NCBI RefSeq assembly: GCF_001039355.2
Contig: NW_019775408.1
Span: forward strand, 322,921 to 386,920
Length of the DNA stretch: 64,000 nucleotides
Source of the DNA: Lingula anatina
Lineage: Eukaryota > Brachiopoda > Lingulata > Lingulida > Lingulidae
Direction of reading: 5' to 3'
Shown here: positions 10,869 through 25,335 of the stretch, in pieces
Layout of the letters: the number at the start of each line of letters is the position of its first letter
Position numbering within the stretch: the stretch's first letter is position 1
Made by a program: the position numbers and the translations under genes
The notes under the pieces: model-generated
The model's database searches: none
What the model was told of the DNA's origin: nothing
The model's input: only the letters and a program-made list of their open reading frames with translations

Positions 10869-13800
10869 CTATACAAAAGTCAACATGCTCTGCAAACTCT
10901 TGGGGAGAGGCAGAAGAGAAATTCTCGGCAAAATTGTCCGTCCCGCGCTCAGCTCCGCCAGGTGGCGCCTGAGCATCAAAATGCACGTCAACTGCAAGCT
11001 TCGAGGGTTGGAAATTTGTTCCAGCATCCAGGCGCTCAGGTGTGGGTCTCGGGTCACTTTTAGATTTTTCGGCGTCAGTCGGAGCTGCTCGTGGGTAAAT
11101 TTTGCTCCAGCGTGGATGAGAAGTTGCAGCGTCGGAATCCTGGCGTTGAATATGGCCCAGTAGAGGGGCGTAGTGGATCTAAAATTTACATACATGGATA
11201 TTAATGTGTTTTCATTTATGGCACATAATTATCTGTCTAAGAACACAATAATGTGAGAAACTTAATAGTCAGGTTTTCATTCTTTTGGAAATATCAGCAA
11301 TATAAGAAAGTATATATTATTTCAGCATGACCCGAGATGACTTAAATTAAATCAGAAATAATCTCAAAGAAAAACTGTTTGAAAAACGACTTGATAGGAA
11401 ACAAAAGCACATGCTTTAAAAAACAAAAGGCCTTTTTTTCTTTGACCAATCATCAATTCAGTGATAGCTTTGCCTGGAAGTTAATAAAACAAAACTATAT
11501 TGCAAATGATTAACTACATGATGATCTGTGATGTATGTGTGTCATTTAACCTAAACTGATTCAAAGCTAAATCAAAATGACATGTTTCAAAATGACTGAA
11601 TTAATCTATAAGATATTTAAATATCTTATTGAGAGAGAGAGAGAGAGAGGGAGAGGGGGGGGGAGGGGGATTCAGATTTGACCTTAAACCTATTTCTCCA
11701 TTTTTTTTTTTTTACCCAAAGGTGCAGTGAGGTTCATGTCATTCCATCCAAAGCAATTGGAAACATTTCTTAAAACAGACAGACACACACACAATATATA
11801 TATATAATACAATATTTTCTCTCTCTCTTATATATACATACATATATATATATATATTAGAAAAGCACTCAGAGAGTGCAGACCTCCGCCAAGGCAGCAA
11901 TTTTTTATTATTCTTGATTATTGATTGATTATTGATCTGGATTACCACCAAATACTAATCATCTGTTCCTTGGCCCACTTCTGGCAGTTCCTGAAAATTT
12001 CATCAAAATCGGTTTATAACTTTTTGAGTTATGTTGATGACAGACAAACAAACAAACAAACAGACAGACAAACAAAGGTGAAAACATAACCTCCTTGGCA
12101 GAGGTAATAATAGAAAATAAAAGAAAATTAACCTGGCATCAGGCAAGTTCAGGTCAGCACCATGTTGAATCAACAGCGCAGCATTCTTTTCAAAACCAAA
12201 GTAAACTGCTGTGGACAGCGCCGTCTCGTGATTTTTATCAACGGCATTCAGCTGAGCTCCATGTTCAACCAGGAATTGGCACATGTTAATATTGGTGTAC
12301 GCCTGTCTGGCTGCAGCTATCAGAGGTGTGGCGCAGGATTTGGTCTCATCTGGCTTGTTTATGTCATACCTGTAAAATATGATATAATTATTATCATTAT
12401 TATTATTAGGAGCTTGCACAAAGTAAAACATATCATTTTTTTTAATTCAGGCTTTATCCATTGTTACCCCAATACTACTGTGAAAACAACTGCCTAGGAG
12501 AACTGCCTTCTGTCTGTGTGCATTGTCATAATTATCACAGATGTTTAGTAAACTATTGATAATAATGGAAAAAATAATAAAAAAAAATTAAGGACTATTT
12601 TAAAGTTTTTACTGTATCGTGTACCTCTATCACCCTTCTAACCTCCCCTCCCCCCACCTCCTGTTTCTCCATACACCAAACATCCTCCTATGAACTGTGA
12701 GATTCAGTTATGAGAGAATAAATGATGACTAAAACTTTGAAATAAATGACATAAGATGGAAAACTTCTGAAACAATTGAATGCATGTCTTCCTTTACTGG
12801 CCCATAGTTAGATGTATTTCTCATACCCAAAACATAACATCAAAATTTTCTCCAATAAGAAAACTGGAAAATAATGAAAATCTTCACCCTGTCTACTGAA
12901 GTAATCATTTAAGAAAACTTGAGATTTTTCACTAAACATAATCACTATACTAAGATACACCATCACAACTTACCCAATTTCCAGTAAAAACTTCACCACT
13001 TCAAGCTGACCTGAACTGACCGCTCGATGGAGGAGAAGATCAACCTCTGATACCGCCTTGGATGCGCTGGCAGGAAGATACAGCCGAATGTGTTGTACTA
13101 TAGAGATGAAGTATTCAAGCACCTGTAATTTGCCTGAGAGAAGGGTTTTCCCTACAGGAGTGTGCCACTGTTCATTTGGAAGTGACAGCACACTATCTGC
13201 AGCTTGGCAGTAGGCTAAAACACTGGGCATAGCCTGTGAGGGCTGACCAGAGACCTGAGAGGGCTGTTGACTTTTCATGGAGCCAACCCCGCCATACTGA
13301 TTGCTTCTCTTATTCAATGCTGTGTGATAACTAGGTAAGGAGCCACTTCCCGACGATGAAAAATGGCTCGAGGGACCAGAAGCTGTATGCTCTGGGTCTT
13401 CTCCAATGCTGGAAAAGCTGGTTCTTTTATGCTTGCTTCCTGACTGTATCCTCTCGTCCTTGTTCCACATATTAACCATGTGAGAGTACAGCATTTTCAC
13501 TGCCGCCAAGTTGCCTAAATGACAGGCAAGGTGCAGGGCCGTGTTACCTTTGCCAGTCTGTAGGTCTGCAATGAAAGGGTTGCACCCCGCCTCCAAGAGA
13601 ATCGCGATCACTGCAGTGTTAGAGTATCCTTGCACCGCGAAATGTAATGCTGTTTCCCCGTACTGTGTGGTGACGTTGGCGTCGCAACCTGCCTCCAAGA
13701 GCACCCTGGTGGAGTTTGCCAGGCCAAATTTGGCACTTAGTAATAATGGGGCAATGGCAAAGCCGCCAAATGTATTGTTGATGTTAATACCTTCCCTCTG

Positions 13801-14733
13801 GGCATACTGCAGTGTGATTCTGACAATATCACTGTCGTTTGTCATTAATGCTGTTGCTAAGGGAGTCACATCAACATTTTTCTCCTTTACTTTAGCACCA
13901 TGCTCTAACAAAGTCCTAGTTATCCCTATGTGTTTGTTCTCAATGGCTTTAATAAGAGGCGTAATTCCTGCACAAATATGGTTCACATCGGCACCATAAC
14001 TGAGCAAAAGATTGACAAGCCTTGAGCTCCCCAAGTCCACGGCAAGAATTAAGGCAGGAGCATTCTCCTTGGGTAATGTCTGGTTTAAGTCCACACCATG
14101 CTTGATGAAGGTCTCCAACATGAGGATGTCTTCAGTGTACAGAGCAAATGAGAAGGGACTGGAGCGGTCGGGGGTGGCACATTCAGAGACAGGGTCAGCA
14201 CCATATTGTAATAGTAACTGCACAAGGGATAACTTCTTCTGTTCTACTGCCAGCAGTAAGGGTACATTACCTGGAGGGAGAGACAAATCACAGAATTATA
14301 TTATATAATTAAGTACATGTATGCTGAAGTCTCATCTTGGCCATAAAATTTTGTACCTGTCAAAACTTAGATTTAACTGTTTAGAATTTAATCTTTCTCT
14401 CTATCCTGCTCTCTGTGTCTTTTTATGTGTGTGTGTGTGTGTGTGTGCATGCATGCGCAAGTTCTTTTTAGATAAAATATTACTACATACTATAAAATGA
14501 CCCTATTACAATTATCCATTTATGTTTTTGTTCATGGAGAAAGTCATATGAAAACAATAAATCCCAGGTGATGGTAAAGCAATATAAATAAATTAATTAA
14601 TTGAAAAAAAAATAACTGAGGAGACTGGAAGGGTCCTACCTTCTTCGTCCCTGATGTTAGGGCTTTCTCCATCCTTCAGTGCCTGCTCTGTAGCCTGTAT
14701 GTTTCCTGCTCTGACAGCAGATAGGAGATCCAT
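10869..14733 (-). CDS. ankyrin repeat and SOCS box protein (ASB family)
   Basis: Four coding exons on the minus strand: 14733-14640, 14270-12974, 12369-12133 and 11178-10869. The phases agree at all junctions and the joined frame is 645 residues. Residues about 1-290 and about 400-590 are ankyrin repeats (for example ALHFAVQGYSNTAVIAILLE and LIAAARQAYTNINMCQFLVE). They are separated by a Ser/Gln/Gly-rich low-complexity stretch of about 70 residues. The last about 45 residues, starting at NPRSLQLTCILMLRRHL and ending in ISLLPLPKSLQSML, form a SOCS box. ASB proteins are substrate receptors of Cullin5-Elongin B/C ubiquitin ligases, with the SOCS box binding Elongin and Cullin and the ankyrins binding the substrate. 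Exon 1 begins MDLLSAVRAGNIQATEQ. I cannot assign a vertebrate ASB number with confidence. Confidence 0.88.
11630..11665. repeat. GA microsatellite in ASB intron 3
   Basis: A (GA)n tract followed by a G-rich stretch, lying inside the intron between ASB exons 3 and 4. Confidence 0.8.
11857..12115 (+). mobile_element. LINE/SINE-like 3' tail fragment
   Basis: The stretch begins with CTCAGAGAGTGCAGACCTCC and ends with an ACAAACAAACAGACAGACA tail and CTCCTTGGCAGAGG. This layout (conserved body, GACA/CAAA-rich tail) is the pattern of a non-LTR retrotransposon or SINE 3' end that is widespread in animals. I recognise it by its general appearance, not by a database match. It sits in ASB intron 3, just downstream of exon 3 on the transcribed strand. 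Confidence 0.5.
14420..14446. repeat. TG microsatellite
   Basis: A (TG)n tract in the first coding intron of the ASB gene, followed by GCATGCATGCGC. Confidence 0.8.
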
Positions 14734-16561
14734 TGTATACTACTGAATCCTCTCTTATCAGTCTGTAGCATCAGCCATGCACTGATCCAAGGTTATTGAC
14801 TCTAGTCATCAAGCTAGTTAAAGAAATAAGTAATTTGTCAAAATTAATTGTTCAACTTTGTTCAACTGATTTCTTTAATAGTTCTACCAGTACATGTGGC
14901 TCTTTTCCTTTTAGATTGATTTAATTAATTATATGGATACACTGTATATATACTGCAAAAGCACACCAGTGGCTCTATTTGAAAGATGATCAGGTCCATA
15001 GCCAGCAATTTTAGAGGAGGGGTGGGGAGGTTCTTTTGTGAAAAAGTGGACCTTTTGCCATGTAACATCCATGTACCCATAACAAATTTTCCCTACAGTG
15101 GACCTTCTTCTTCTCTCTACCCCCCCCCCCCCCCCCCCTTGTAGGAGCCTGATATATTGATATTGTCGAGTTCTTCTCTACACCACGAGAAATCAAAACA
15201 GATTTGCGTAATGTTCACTGATACATTTGAATAGCTTTTACGTTCACTTGAACACAAATCACTTAGTATGGATGAAGAACTTCCCTAAAGCCACTTTGGT
15301 GCAACTCCTTACGCATGACCATACCTCCTGGAGCAAAAAAAAAAGACAACTCTCACTTCCCCCAACGTACCCTTCTTCATGTTCTTGGATATCTTGATTC
15401 ACCAGTTCATTTCAACACCAAATCACCTTTTCCTTCATCAGTTTCTATATAAAAAATAAGGTCTTATCATCAATTTCATCAATGTTAACATATCATGTAG
15501 ACTAAATAATTTTATAATTTCACAACTTACTCAAAACAACCGGTGTTTTGTCCTTCATGTTCTCATTCGAGGTGCCTTCTGCTTTTCTAGGTCAAGGTTG
15601 TTTTAAAGGTCAATACCCATCGACAGGTAGCGCTCTAGCTGAATATGTTTTCCTTTCTCCCCCCCTCCCCCTTCCACCGCCTCGAAATTCAGTTTGTGGT
15701 AATTTCTGAATTTTTATGTTTTTTATTGCAGTATATATTTCTTGCTGTGACTGACCACTCGAACGTTTTCGACGTCGAAATTTTTTCGTCTTCGATTCGT
15801 TAAAAATTCGTGAACGATTTCGATGAAAAAATTTTCGATAGCTTCCAGAATACCGATTTTTCGGATTCGATTAGGATTCGATGAAAAATTCGTTTTCGAT
15901 AGCTTCGAGAATACCGCCCCAGGGCCCTTTTTGATCTACGTCCCCCCTTCTTTATTTAGGCCTACTTAAATTTCTTCCCGTCGTAGGCCTACGTGTAGGC
16001 CTATGAATCTTCACCACCACCCCTCGACCGACTATATCGCACCTGAGAGACAGTTATTGGCCAATTTTTATATAAACAGTACCTAATTTATTAGTGAATT
16101 CATTTTACAAGGCCTTAATAACACTATGTACAGTTAAATTTATTATTATTTCCTAGGCCTAATTTGAAATAGGGCCATTTTAATTCGATCAGTTTGGCTA
16201 AAAAGAACATATAACCTGATTTTTTAAATTATCCTAATATTGATTTTTAAAAATTATCTTAATATTGAAAGCACGTTACGCCGACTAGCTGACGCGACTT
16301 TTGAAATCAACAACAGCGATTTAATTTCAAAATCATGCAGCTTTGTCTAAATATAATAGAGCATACAGCACAAATGCGTATGTATCTAGGACAAAGAAAC
16401 CACAAGCTAGGTTATTCATGTAGGCCCTACAGTGTACTTGTTGCCTTATATTTCACCTTTTAAAGTGTGCAATATGCAGTGCGGGCAGTGCACCTCCGTC
16501 ACTGAGCAGATTTCCACTGTATGCCTTCAAACAGATAGTATATAGGCCTATCTTACAGACT
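14734..16561. other. divergent intergenic region between ASB and GST
   Basis: This 1.8-kb region separates the divergent starts of the ASB (minus) and GST (plus) genes and should hold both promoters. It contains a poly-C tract at about 15120-15138, a CT-rich stretch near 15655-15680 and a TTCGA-rich repeated block at about 15755-15915 (separate entry). No TATA box could be tied to a start with confidence. Confidence 0.4.
15755..15915. repeat. imperfect TTCGAT-rich repeat block
   Basis: Short phrases built on TTCGAT and GATGAAAAA recur many times. The phrase TTCGATAGCTTC.AGAATACCG occurs twice, about 75 bases apart. It is probably a degenerate satellite-like repeat. CpG density is much higher than in the surrounding AT-rich DNA. 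Confidence 0.55.
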
Positions 16562-19500
16562 ATGCAAGCACCACTGATTATTGGCTATTGGAACATCAGG
16601 GGGGTGAGTGTAAATGTTACCAAAATACGCAAGATTTCAAAACATCTATTAAGTCGTATAGAGAAACCAAGGTGCATACATGTACATGAAGACAGCCCAT
16701 ACAGACACCTTAAGTGCGAGAGCTTTACCCACTTTTCCTTACAGGTCATTCCACCTGGCCATACCGACCGGTAGAATATATGCATGTATATTTCACCTTT
16801 GCAGGAGGGTAGAAGCACCATTAGATATACTGTCTACTGATAAACGATATGAGTTGCTCTAGTTGATCAAAGACCAGGGTTCTGCTCTAGCGGTGACCTC
16901 GATATAACTTTAGTTTATGGAGGTTACAGGGCAGATCGGGCTGTATAAAGGGAATGCATTAAGTGTGAGTTAGAGCGGAAATGTATGCGGCCGTTAAAGT
17001 CGCACATCATCTTGTGTGGTGATATTTTGGCAATATTTCCTTGATATGTTTTTTCAAAAAAATTTCATCTGCACACGGAGTTTACGCCTGGGCTCTGACA
17101 TAAAATTTTATCACTGGGAAACGATTTTTTGTAGTAATATGATCAAAATATGCCTTTGGCACTGTTCATCTGCATCTACTTTATCTAATTAGGTTTATTC
17201 ATCAAGCAACACAAATGCTATTGGAAGTCATTAATTCTGCTTATTTCAAACTAGCGATGCACTATTTATGACTCTGTCATTCATGAGTTATAGGTATGCA
17301 AATGTTGTAATTCAATGAGCAATTGGGAATAAGATGAAAATTACATTGAGCGTTATCTCATGATAACTTGAAGAGAAAAAAATCAAGATTTAGAATAAAT
17401 TGCCAAGCAAAAACATTTGCATTATACAGGTGAATAAATAAATGGCATTATGAAATTAATTTATATACCAAAAACTGTGTTGATAGGAAAAATGAATAAT
17501 GTGGACATCATTTCAAGTAAAGATCTCGCATATAACTGAATTTTTGGCATTCTTCCCATTGCGTTGAATTCTTAAGAAAATGATGGAAAATTTCAGGATA
17601 CATTGGGAAGTAATTTAGAACTAAAGTGACTGATTATACAACAGCTGTGAATTTTCTGAATTAATTGCAATAATTGGGCTTGACATTTTTGGTAGAAGGC
17701 AAGGGCGAATCCAGGATTAATTGAGAGGGAGGGGGGCATTATTTAGGAATGACAAACCTCGGATATGAAGCCGACCGTCTGCTCCCTTGTGATGGGGCTC
17801 GGGGCCCGCTGAATAACCCCAAAATATAATGGTGTTTTGGAGGGAAAACGGTGCCATTTGGAACGGTTAAGAACTATAAATAAGCTATTCAAAATTCTAA
17901 TTTCAAGTGGAGAATATCAGTGTGATTTGTTTTCAGAAACCCAAGGGGGAGGGCCAGGATCCCCCTGACCTCCCCCCCCCCCCTCACTGGATTGGTTAAA
18001 ATGATATAACAGTGAAAAGACAAAGGATGGATAAAAATTACAGAATCATTTAAGGGTATTTTATACTAAAAATACCATTACCAAGAAGATGCATGATGGA
18101 AAATTAAAAATCCTGAAGCTTGATGAATTTACAGAAAATTGATACTTGATACCTTTTTTATATAAATATCGATATTTTAATAGAATTGAATCGAAATTAA
18201 GTATATAATTTTCAAATATATATTGACTTTATAGAAAATATTAGAGGTTATCCATTTCTACCTTCTACCTGGATGATAAAACGAGTGAAATAAAGTAAAC
18301 ATTTTACCATATATGAACCAATATTGAATCACAAAAGTATGAAACTATGATTATTTGGGAAAAGTGATTTTAAGAAACATTTCATGACAAAATAACCAAT
18401 ATACTGGCATTCCATTTATTTGCACATAAGTTATATTGACAAAGTTATGTTGGTTTCAGTGAAGAATTACAAACAAACAGTAATATCCCCAACAAGAGAA
18501 TTTTAGTTGAAATTGAAAATCTTCAAATTCTGTGTCTCTCTGTAAACCAGACACATTACGACATTTTAACATTTATGTGGTATTACACGATCATTACTGA
18601 CAGGAACATGAACCTGTGAATAAACAATTAATAATATTAGAAAACATGCTGGGCTTTATAAAGAGATATGATGACATCAAAACTACACACACTGGACAAT
18701 AGAAGTGTCACCCCTACTGAACCAATACTATGGGGGAGATAAATGACTGTGGAATGATATGCTCCTGGTATCATTTTATTAACATCAAATTTCACCAAAA
18801 ATCACAAAATGAGAATAAAATATACATTCTACCAAAATATGCAGTTTCAAGTCCAAAATTAGTACTTAGTGGCATAGCCACGTGACCTAATAATAGGTGC
18901 CAGTGTACGAGGCAAGGATTCATATAATTGTCTGATGCGTTCAGGGCTTAAGCTGGCCCAAGCATGAAACACTGAATATAACAGAGTTTCTCTGCTGGTT
19001 AGACGGGCATTTGTCAAAAGTTTTGACATATCATTCCACACATTTTCTATTATGTTTGCATCCGGACTCGGGGCAGGCCACATCACCCTGCGAATATCCT
19101 GTTAGTCAAACCAACCATCAACTGCTCTGGGCCTGTGACAAGGAGCATTGTCATCCTGGTGTACAAATGGATAACTCCTGTCACCAAACATGTTAGTAAT
19201 AGATGGTAGTAAGCCTGACTCCAAAACATCGATATATTTCTAGTGATTCATGTTTCCATCAACCACTATCAATTCACCCACGCCATGGATGCTGATGCAG
19301 CCCAACACCATGATGAATATGCTGCTCCGGATTCGGCAACTTTGATCTACACTCGCACATTTCTAATACATACTACTACATATGTTACTTATTCGGTTTA
19401 AAAAGTGCAGAAAATATCATTCAATTGAACAACAACAGTAGGTAACACTTAAAGGGTACATATATATGTGTAACGAACTCATGAATGCTTCCCTGGAGTA

Positions 19501-22500
19501 TTCTGTAAGTGATTTATTTACAGTAATTAGACAGTCTCGTCCTACGCTGTACCCGGGCAGTTGTCTTCATAATAGCTGTATCCAGTGCGGGCCTGCAAGT
19601 CGCCGGATTGGGTAGTGCTGGTCAGAAGTTCACAGACACATTGGTATTTTCCAGCACAGAAAATATTTATGGCAACACATTTCCACTGTTGCATACAAGA
19701 ACGGCAACATTCGGAGAGGCTGCGGACATTATGCGTGGATAGGTGCACACGGGTTGCGCGAGCATCTGCTCCTACCCTCTGGAACGTGGTTGAATTTGCA
19801 ATACCTAAAAAAAAAATGAATTAAATATGGGACTTCAAAGATATAACAAAAACGTAGCTGATTGACCGGTTATGTCGACTTAAATCAATTTATGAAATTT
19901 GTCAGATTTATAAATTTTAGCTAGTATCTTCAACTTTTTAAACACATACCTCTATAAAAGTGCATGTATTAGCAAAGAAACAATGTGAAATACTTGAGGC
20001 CCGCTTGTAAAAGTGATTTTGATGGACCCATGAACTCACCATGGACCTCCACTTCACAAAGCTGCAAGGGATGTTCGTCACTACCAACTTTGATGATCAA
20101 GACATATCGTCCTGTCAGTGGTGACCCACAGGACAGAGACGTGTTCCCCACAGGTGCCACACCCGGGTAACTGGCGCAGAGTTTGTACTGGGTGAATGAT
20201 GAACTATCATGGTATGAGGTTCCAACTTTCACTTCGAAATTATTCAGACGGAAAGCTGAAAATAAAAATTGGCAAATTGTTAGATTTGAGTTAACATTTT
20301 GATCATATTTGTTTGCCCCTTAGCGACAAATTAAATAGCACATCAGTTGTGGAAAGTGATATTTTATCATGGAAAAAGAGATAAATGCAAGGACTGAAAG
20401 AGGGACACAATTTCAGGAATTAAGTGGAAAAAAGATACGAAATATTGAAGCAAGACTCACAAGAGCTATGGTCACGGTTTGTTATGATAACACCGGCCAC
20501 CCTCGCCGTGGTTTCTAAGTCCACCAGCCACCATTCTCCCTGACCAGCATTGGTGTGGGAACAACTTCCATGACTCATTTCGTCGTCATAGTTACCGTCC
20601 ACAGCACGACTGGCATGGTACTTATTTTGGTAGTTGGAACTTTGGTATGCGGGTTTGCCTTTGGCCAAACCCTGCGTGCAACCTCTGCATGGTGTTGTAC
20701 CTGCCGTGGAAAGCAATCAATAACATCAATTATTATTATTATTAGTTGCCGCTATAAACTGGATGTTACAAAGAAATACTGGTATATAGGTAAATACTAA
20801 GATATAAATTTCAATCTAAAACGGATTGAAAGGACATTTAAAAAACAATTATAAATTCAGAAACAAATATATAACCACACAGATGAATAAAGTTATGATA
20901 TTGTGCCTTGCTGTATATCAAATTATTGCCAAAAATCATTTTTCAGCTCTAAGGCGGATCAATATTAAAACGCCACTTTTGCCTTGTGCATTTTGTTACT
21001 GCCAGACTTACCTAAAAGAATCACAGTAACTCCGACAAGAAGCAGACTTAAGGCCACCATGCTCATTTCAGACATCGATCATCGTTATTCTAGCAGTTTT
21101 CAATGGCAGACAAATCAACAAAACGCTCCGTTCTTGCCCGGTTGTTGAGTTGCTAAGAGTAACTACAGAACTGGAGTAACTGAAGAAAATCCTAGGAGAA
21201 AAGTTCAGTTGATGCTTAGATCAAAAGATCGCTAATGCGACTTGTATTCATCAGTTATCTAATAGATGGATTCAAAGCTGAAACCGTGTGTTTTCTACGT
21301 GCATGTCGCATGGAATAGAACCTTATCATTTATTTATCTCTATATTATTGTAACATCTTTCCGTCCTATCAGTGCCGAATGTCTATTATAAAATTTGTTT
21401 TGGTGTACTTTCGACTGCTCATCATTTAAGCAACGTTCGTTCTCTCTCTCTCTCTCTCTCTCTCGCAGGCGAGCCCTCACAATCAATAAAATTCCCATTA
21501 CGTCGTCAAGGTGATAATAAGAGTAATTTTTAAAATTGCTCCCTAGTGTATTTTTGTTTCAGATCCATGCTTCATAGGTAATCAATTATTTTAAATTAAA
21601 ATATGAGTGATATGTTCACCGTGCGTCCTTTCACATAGACATTCGAGCTTTCATGACACGTTTGCGAATTGTATAAATCAACATTATTTTCAAAGAAAAC
21701 TAATTATGAACTATATACCTTCATAATAAGCCTTAGTTTTATAATCTGTAATTTATAAAACTTAGTTTTATAGATTTCAGGTTACTTTTCATCATCCATT
21801 ATAAACTAATAAAGATAAGATGAAGATGATCCAGCACAGCCCTTTGTCTATCGCCCTACTTGATCAAACCCTATCGTTTTTTTATAGTACTCTTGCACCC
21901 CTCTTGCAGCCCTTTGAGAGTGCTTCTTACAGGTTTTCCAATATGCAGTCCTGTTCGAGAGACCAAAAGAACTTAGTCATAATCGTCTTAACTTAGTGGG
22001 GACGAGAGGCCTATAAAGGGTACCGGAGGAGACGAGTATTAGTTAAACTTGTACCGGAAGTGTGATGTCATGTGACGTAAAGTGGTGTAAGACGCGAAGC
22101 TGAGCTGGAGGTGAACGGGAGAAAAGCCGTGTAGTCAGAGAAAAAAGCGGTTTTCCAAACAACATGTGTCCACAACCTCCTCTCAAGGCGACCCTCCAAG
22201 TAATTTGCTAAATAAGTTTTAAGTGAATCCATGCAGTATTATATAGTCAATATGTAGTCGATGGTATCCTGTATGGGCAATTCACTGAATACTATCATCC
22301 TGTTGAAAAATAATTCTAACCAAACCAACCTCTTAAAGATACATACAAACTGAGCATCGGTGGAGCGTGGATTCCCAGTAACACATGTAAACCACTTCTA
22401 CTAGATTCTTAAATGACTCAAATAAATTCGACATGCCAAGGGATAAACTGAATAGATCACTCGATCAGCCATAAAAGACCTTTAGACTGTTCGTTTCTTT

Positions 22501-22887
22501 AAATTTTTGGTTGTAAATTTAACCTACTATCGTGACCTACTTTCCTGCCCCATTGACATACAGCTTAGAATGCCAGCAGAAAAATCCGTTCAAACATCAT
22601 TTTCGGGTAAAATTAAACAATGCCTTTTGGTAATTCTCTTAGTTATACTGTACTACTTGAAACTATATGCTGACATTTGGTTGATTTTTGTGACAAAAAA
22701 ATTGACTTTGTATGCATCTTTAAACAAGTCACATGACCTGCCCTTAAATGGTTCACGTTGTAAACGCTGCCGACCACCTACCCCCCCCCCCCCTCCCCAT
22801 TTTTTTCTTTTTTTTCGCAAATACGTTCTGCAATGGAATGAAACGGGTGTGAAATGTTGTGAGATGACGCTGATATGGCTGGAGAAA

Positions 22888-22920
<33 letters not shown>

Positions 22921-25296
22921 AGGCGTTAAGATGATTGATAAATCTCCTCAAACGAATATCTGTATCTAAAGTTGATATTTCCTTCTTTCAATACAATTTG
23001 TAAATGAGATTTGCTTAGGACTATTTGATTGGAGAATTAAGGTTCAAAACATAGAATCAAAGAGGAGGGAGAGATCGAGCAATGGCTTTTGAGTAGGAGA
23101 AAATTGCTTTTTTTTTCGAGAAAATTCATTTTGGCGGAAAACTCACGAAAAAGATACCTTTATATTATTTATACAGTAAGCTCAGAGATCAAAGGAATGG
23201 TAGATCAAGCTTTGCACTGATCCAACAATCATTATCACAAAAATTATTTGAGTTATAAAAATACAAGGTTGTCATACTGGTACAATAGATGATTTTACCT
23301 TATGTATGATCACACCAACATAACGGGTACAATAATTCATCTTGACAGAGAGAGAGACAATAATCGATATCAAGAATAAATTGCCAGATGAAAACATTAC
23401 ATTTTGATGTATGTGATGATCAAATAACTGTATTGGGCACACAAAAAGCAAAAAGTGTGCGAATAGGATAAAAAATGTAAAGATCACAAATTGTAAAAAA
23501 TTCATTCAAAATTTCAGAAACAGGGTAAATTAGTCTCCTCATATTAAGCGTTATATAATGGCAGTTTAATAGCTTTTAAAATAAAAATATGGCTAAGAGG
23601 ATGCATGATAAAATATTTAAAATAGAAGATACTATAAAAATGCCGTGAACTCTCCTTTCCAGCCAATGTATCTGTGTGTCGTGTACATTGTCTACATGTA
23701 TTATTATTATTATTATTACTAAACAGAATTTAAAGATTTTCTTTTAATGATCTTTTTATACAAAATAATACAAAGGGACAGGGGTTGGGTACAGGTGGTA
23801 ATTTCTGGCTACATATGGGTACTGGTATACTGTATGTAAGTCCCTTTAAAAAAATCTATATACTTCCTTTACCTTTGCAGTTTGCGCAGCCCATCAAGCT
23901 GCTTCTCAGTTACGTTGGCAGAGAATTTGAAACAAAACAATATTGCCTTGGACCAGGTAAGTGCCTGGCCCTCCTCTCTCTCTCTCTCCTAGCCCCGAAG
24001 ACTAAGTGCTTTGAATAAAACGTCTTTAATTTTGACTACAAGACGTTTGCTCTGCATAAAAAAAATATTGCTCAACCACCCCGGTATGTTCTATATGCCG
24101 TTATGTTAAAGAGGCGCACCTTTTCAGCATCCCTTCCCCTTGAAATTGCTCTCTACAGACCTGGCCTTTCTGTAATTTATACTAATTTAAAAACTCGTGC
24201 ATTCTAAACCTTGTAATTTCAACTCAACTCTTTGAAAAAAGGCAAAAATACTTTTTCAGCTCCAACATACAGTAATAAGGCATGGAAGAGCGTGAAATAC
24301 TCACTGGGCCTACCTTTCCCGAATGTATGTATAGATTAACCCACCGCTGAAACAAGTAAAACTATACAATAATATATTAAATAGACCATCTCTGTTTCAC
24401 TTTATTACAAATATCATGAATACGTTTCAAAGTTACAGGAAAACGAGACATTCAGAATTGCTTTATTTTTTCAGCTTCCTTATCTAATAGACGGTGACGT
24501 CAAGATCGTTCAGAGCCATGCTATCTTAAAATACTTCGGAAGACAGCACAATCTCTGTAAGCCCCAGTAAAACTTGCTAAGGAACCCGCTGCTGCTTTAA
24601 TTTATTATAACATAGTATGATAAAATAACATTTTTATGTTTTTACTTTTTTCAAATGTGTATTTCGGATAGCAACGCTGGAAGCGGAAATCGAATAAATC
24701 CAATAATCCATAAGAATCCATATTGGGATAGTCACGATATATATTAAAAATTGACATTCACAAATACTTCACACTTGAAATCTCTTTCAGGCGGTACCAC
24801 AGAGGAGGAGCGGATACGGATGGACATAATGGAGCACCAGTTAGAGGATACCCTGAACGCGCATATCTCCGTCTGCTACTCCACCTATTTCGGACACGGA
24901 AAGCACGTAAATATATTTCTACATGTGAAACCTATTTTTCTGATTTTTTCAGTTCTTTCCAAAAATGAGTAAGCTTAACGGAGATGATAAAAAAAGAAAG
25001 AAATGAGCGTCGCGTCTGGTTTGATTTTCATCTAAAGAGAATTATCTTATCCAAACGATAATTAAATTGCTTCAACGATACCAACTAAAAAATACCGAAA
25101 AGATAAAAAAGCATGAAGTATCGGTTTCAACTTTCAGGAGGACAGGAAGGCAGAGTACCTAAAACATCTACCCTATACGCTAAGACAGTATTCGGAATTC
25201 TTAGCCGATCATCCGTGGTTTGCTGGAGAAAATGTGAGTAGGCAGAAAATCACATTCAAGATTTTGAAGAAAATACTATCACGATGAGCGATAAAC

Positions 25297-25335
<39 letters not shown>

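Noticed and set aside
16585-16821. 78-codon antisense frame over GST exon 1
   Set aside because: No domain; the plus strand encodes the typical GST N-terminus followed by a GTGAGT donor.
22507-22929. 140-codon frame that is conserved at 47605-47832
   Set aside because: The conserved part coincides with the piggyBac-like MITE ends, and the rest runs into poly-C and TC tracts; better explained by the transposon.
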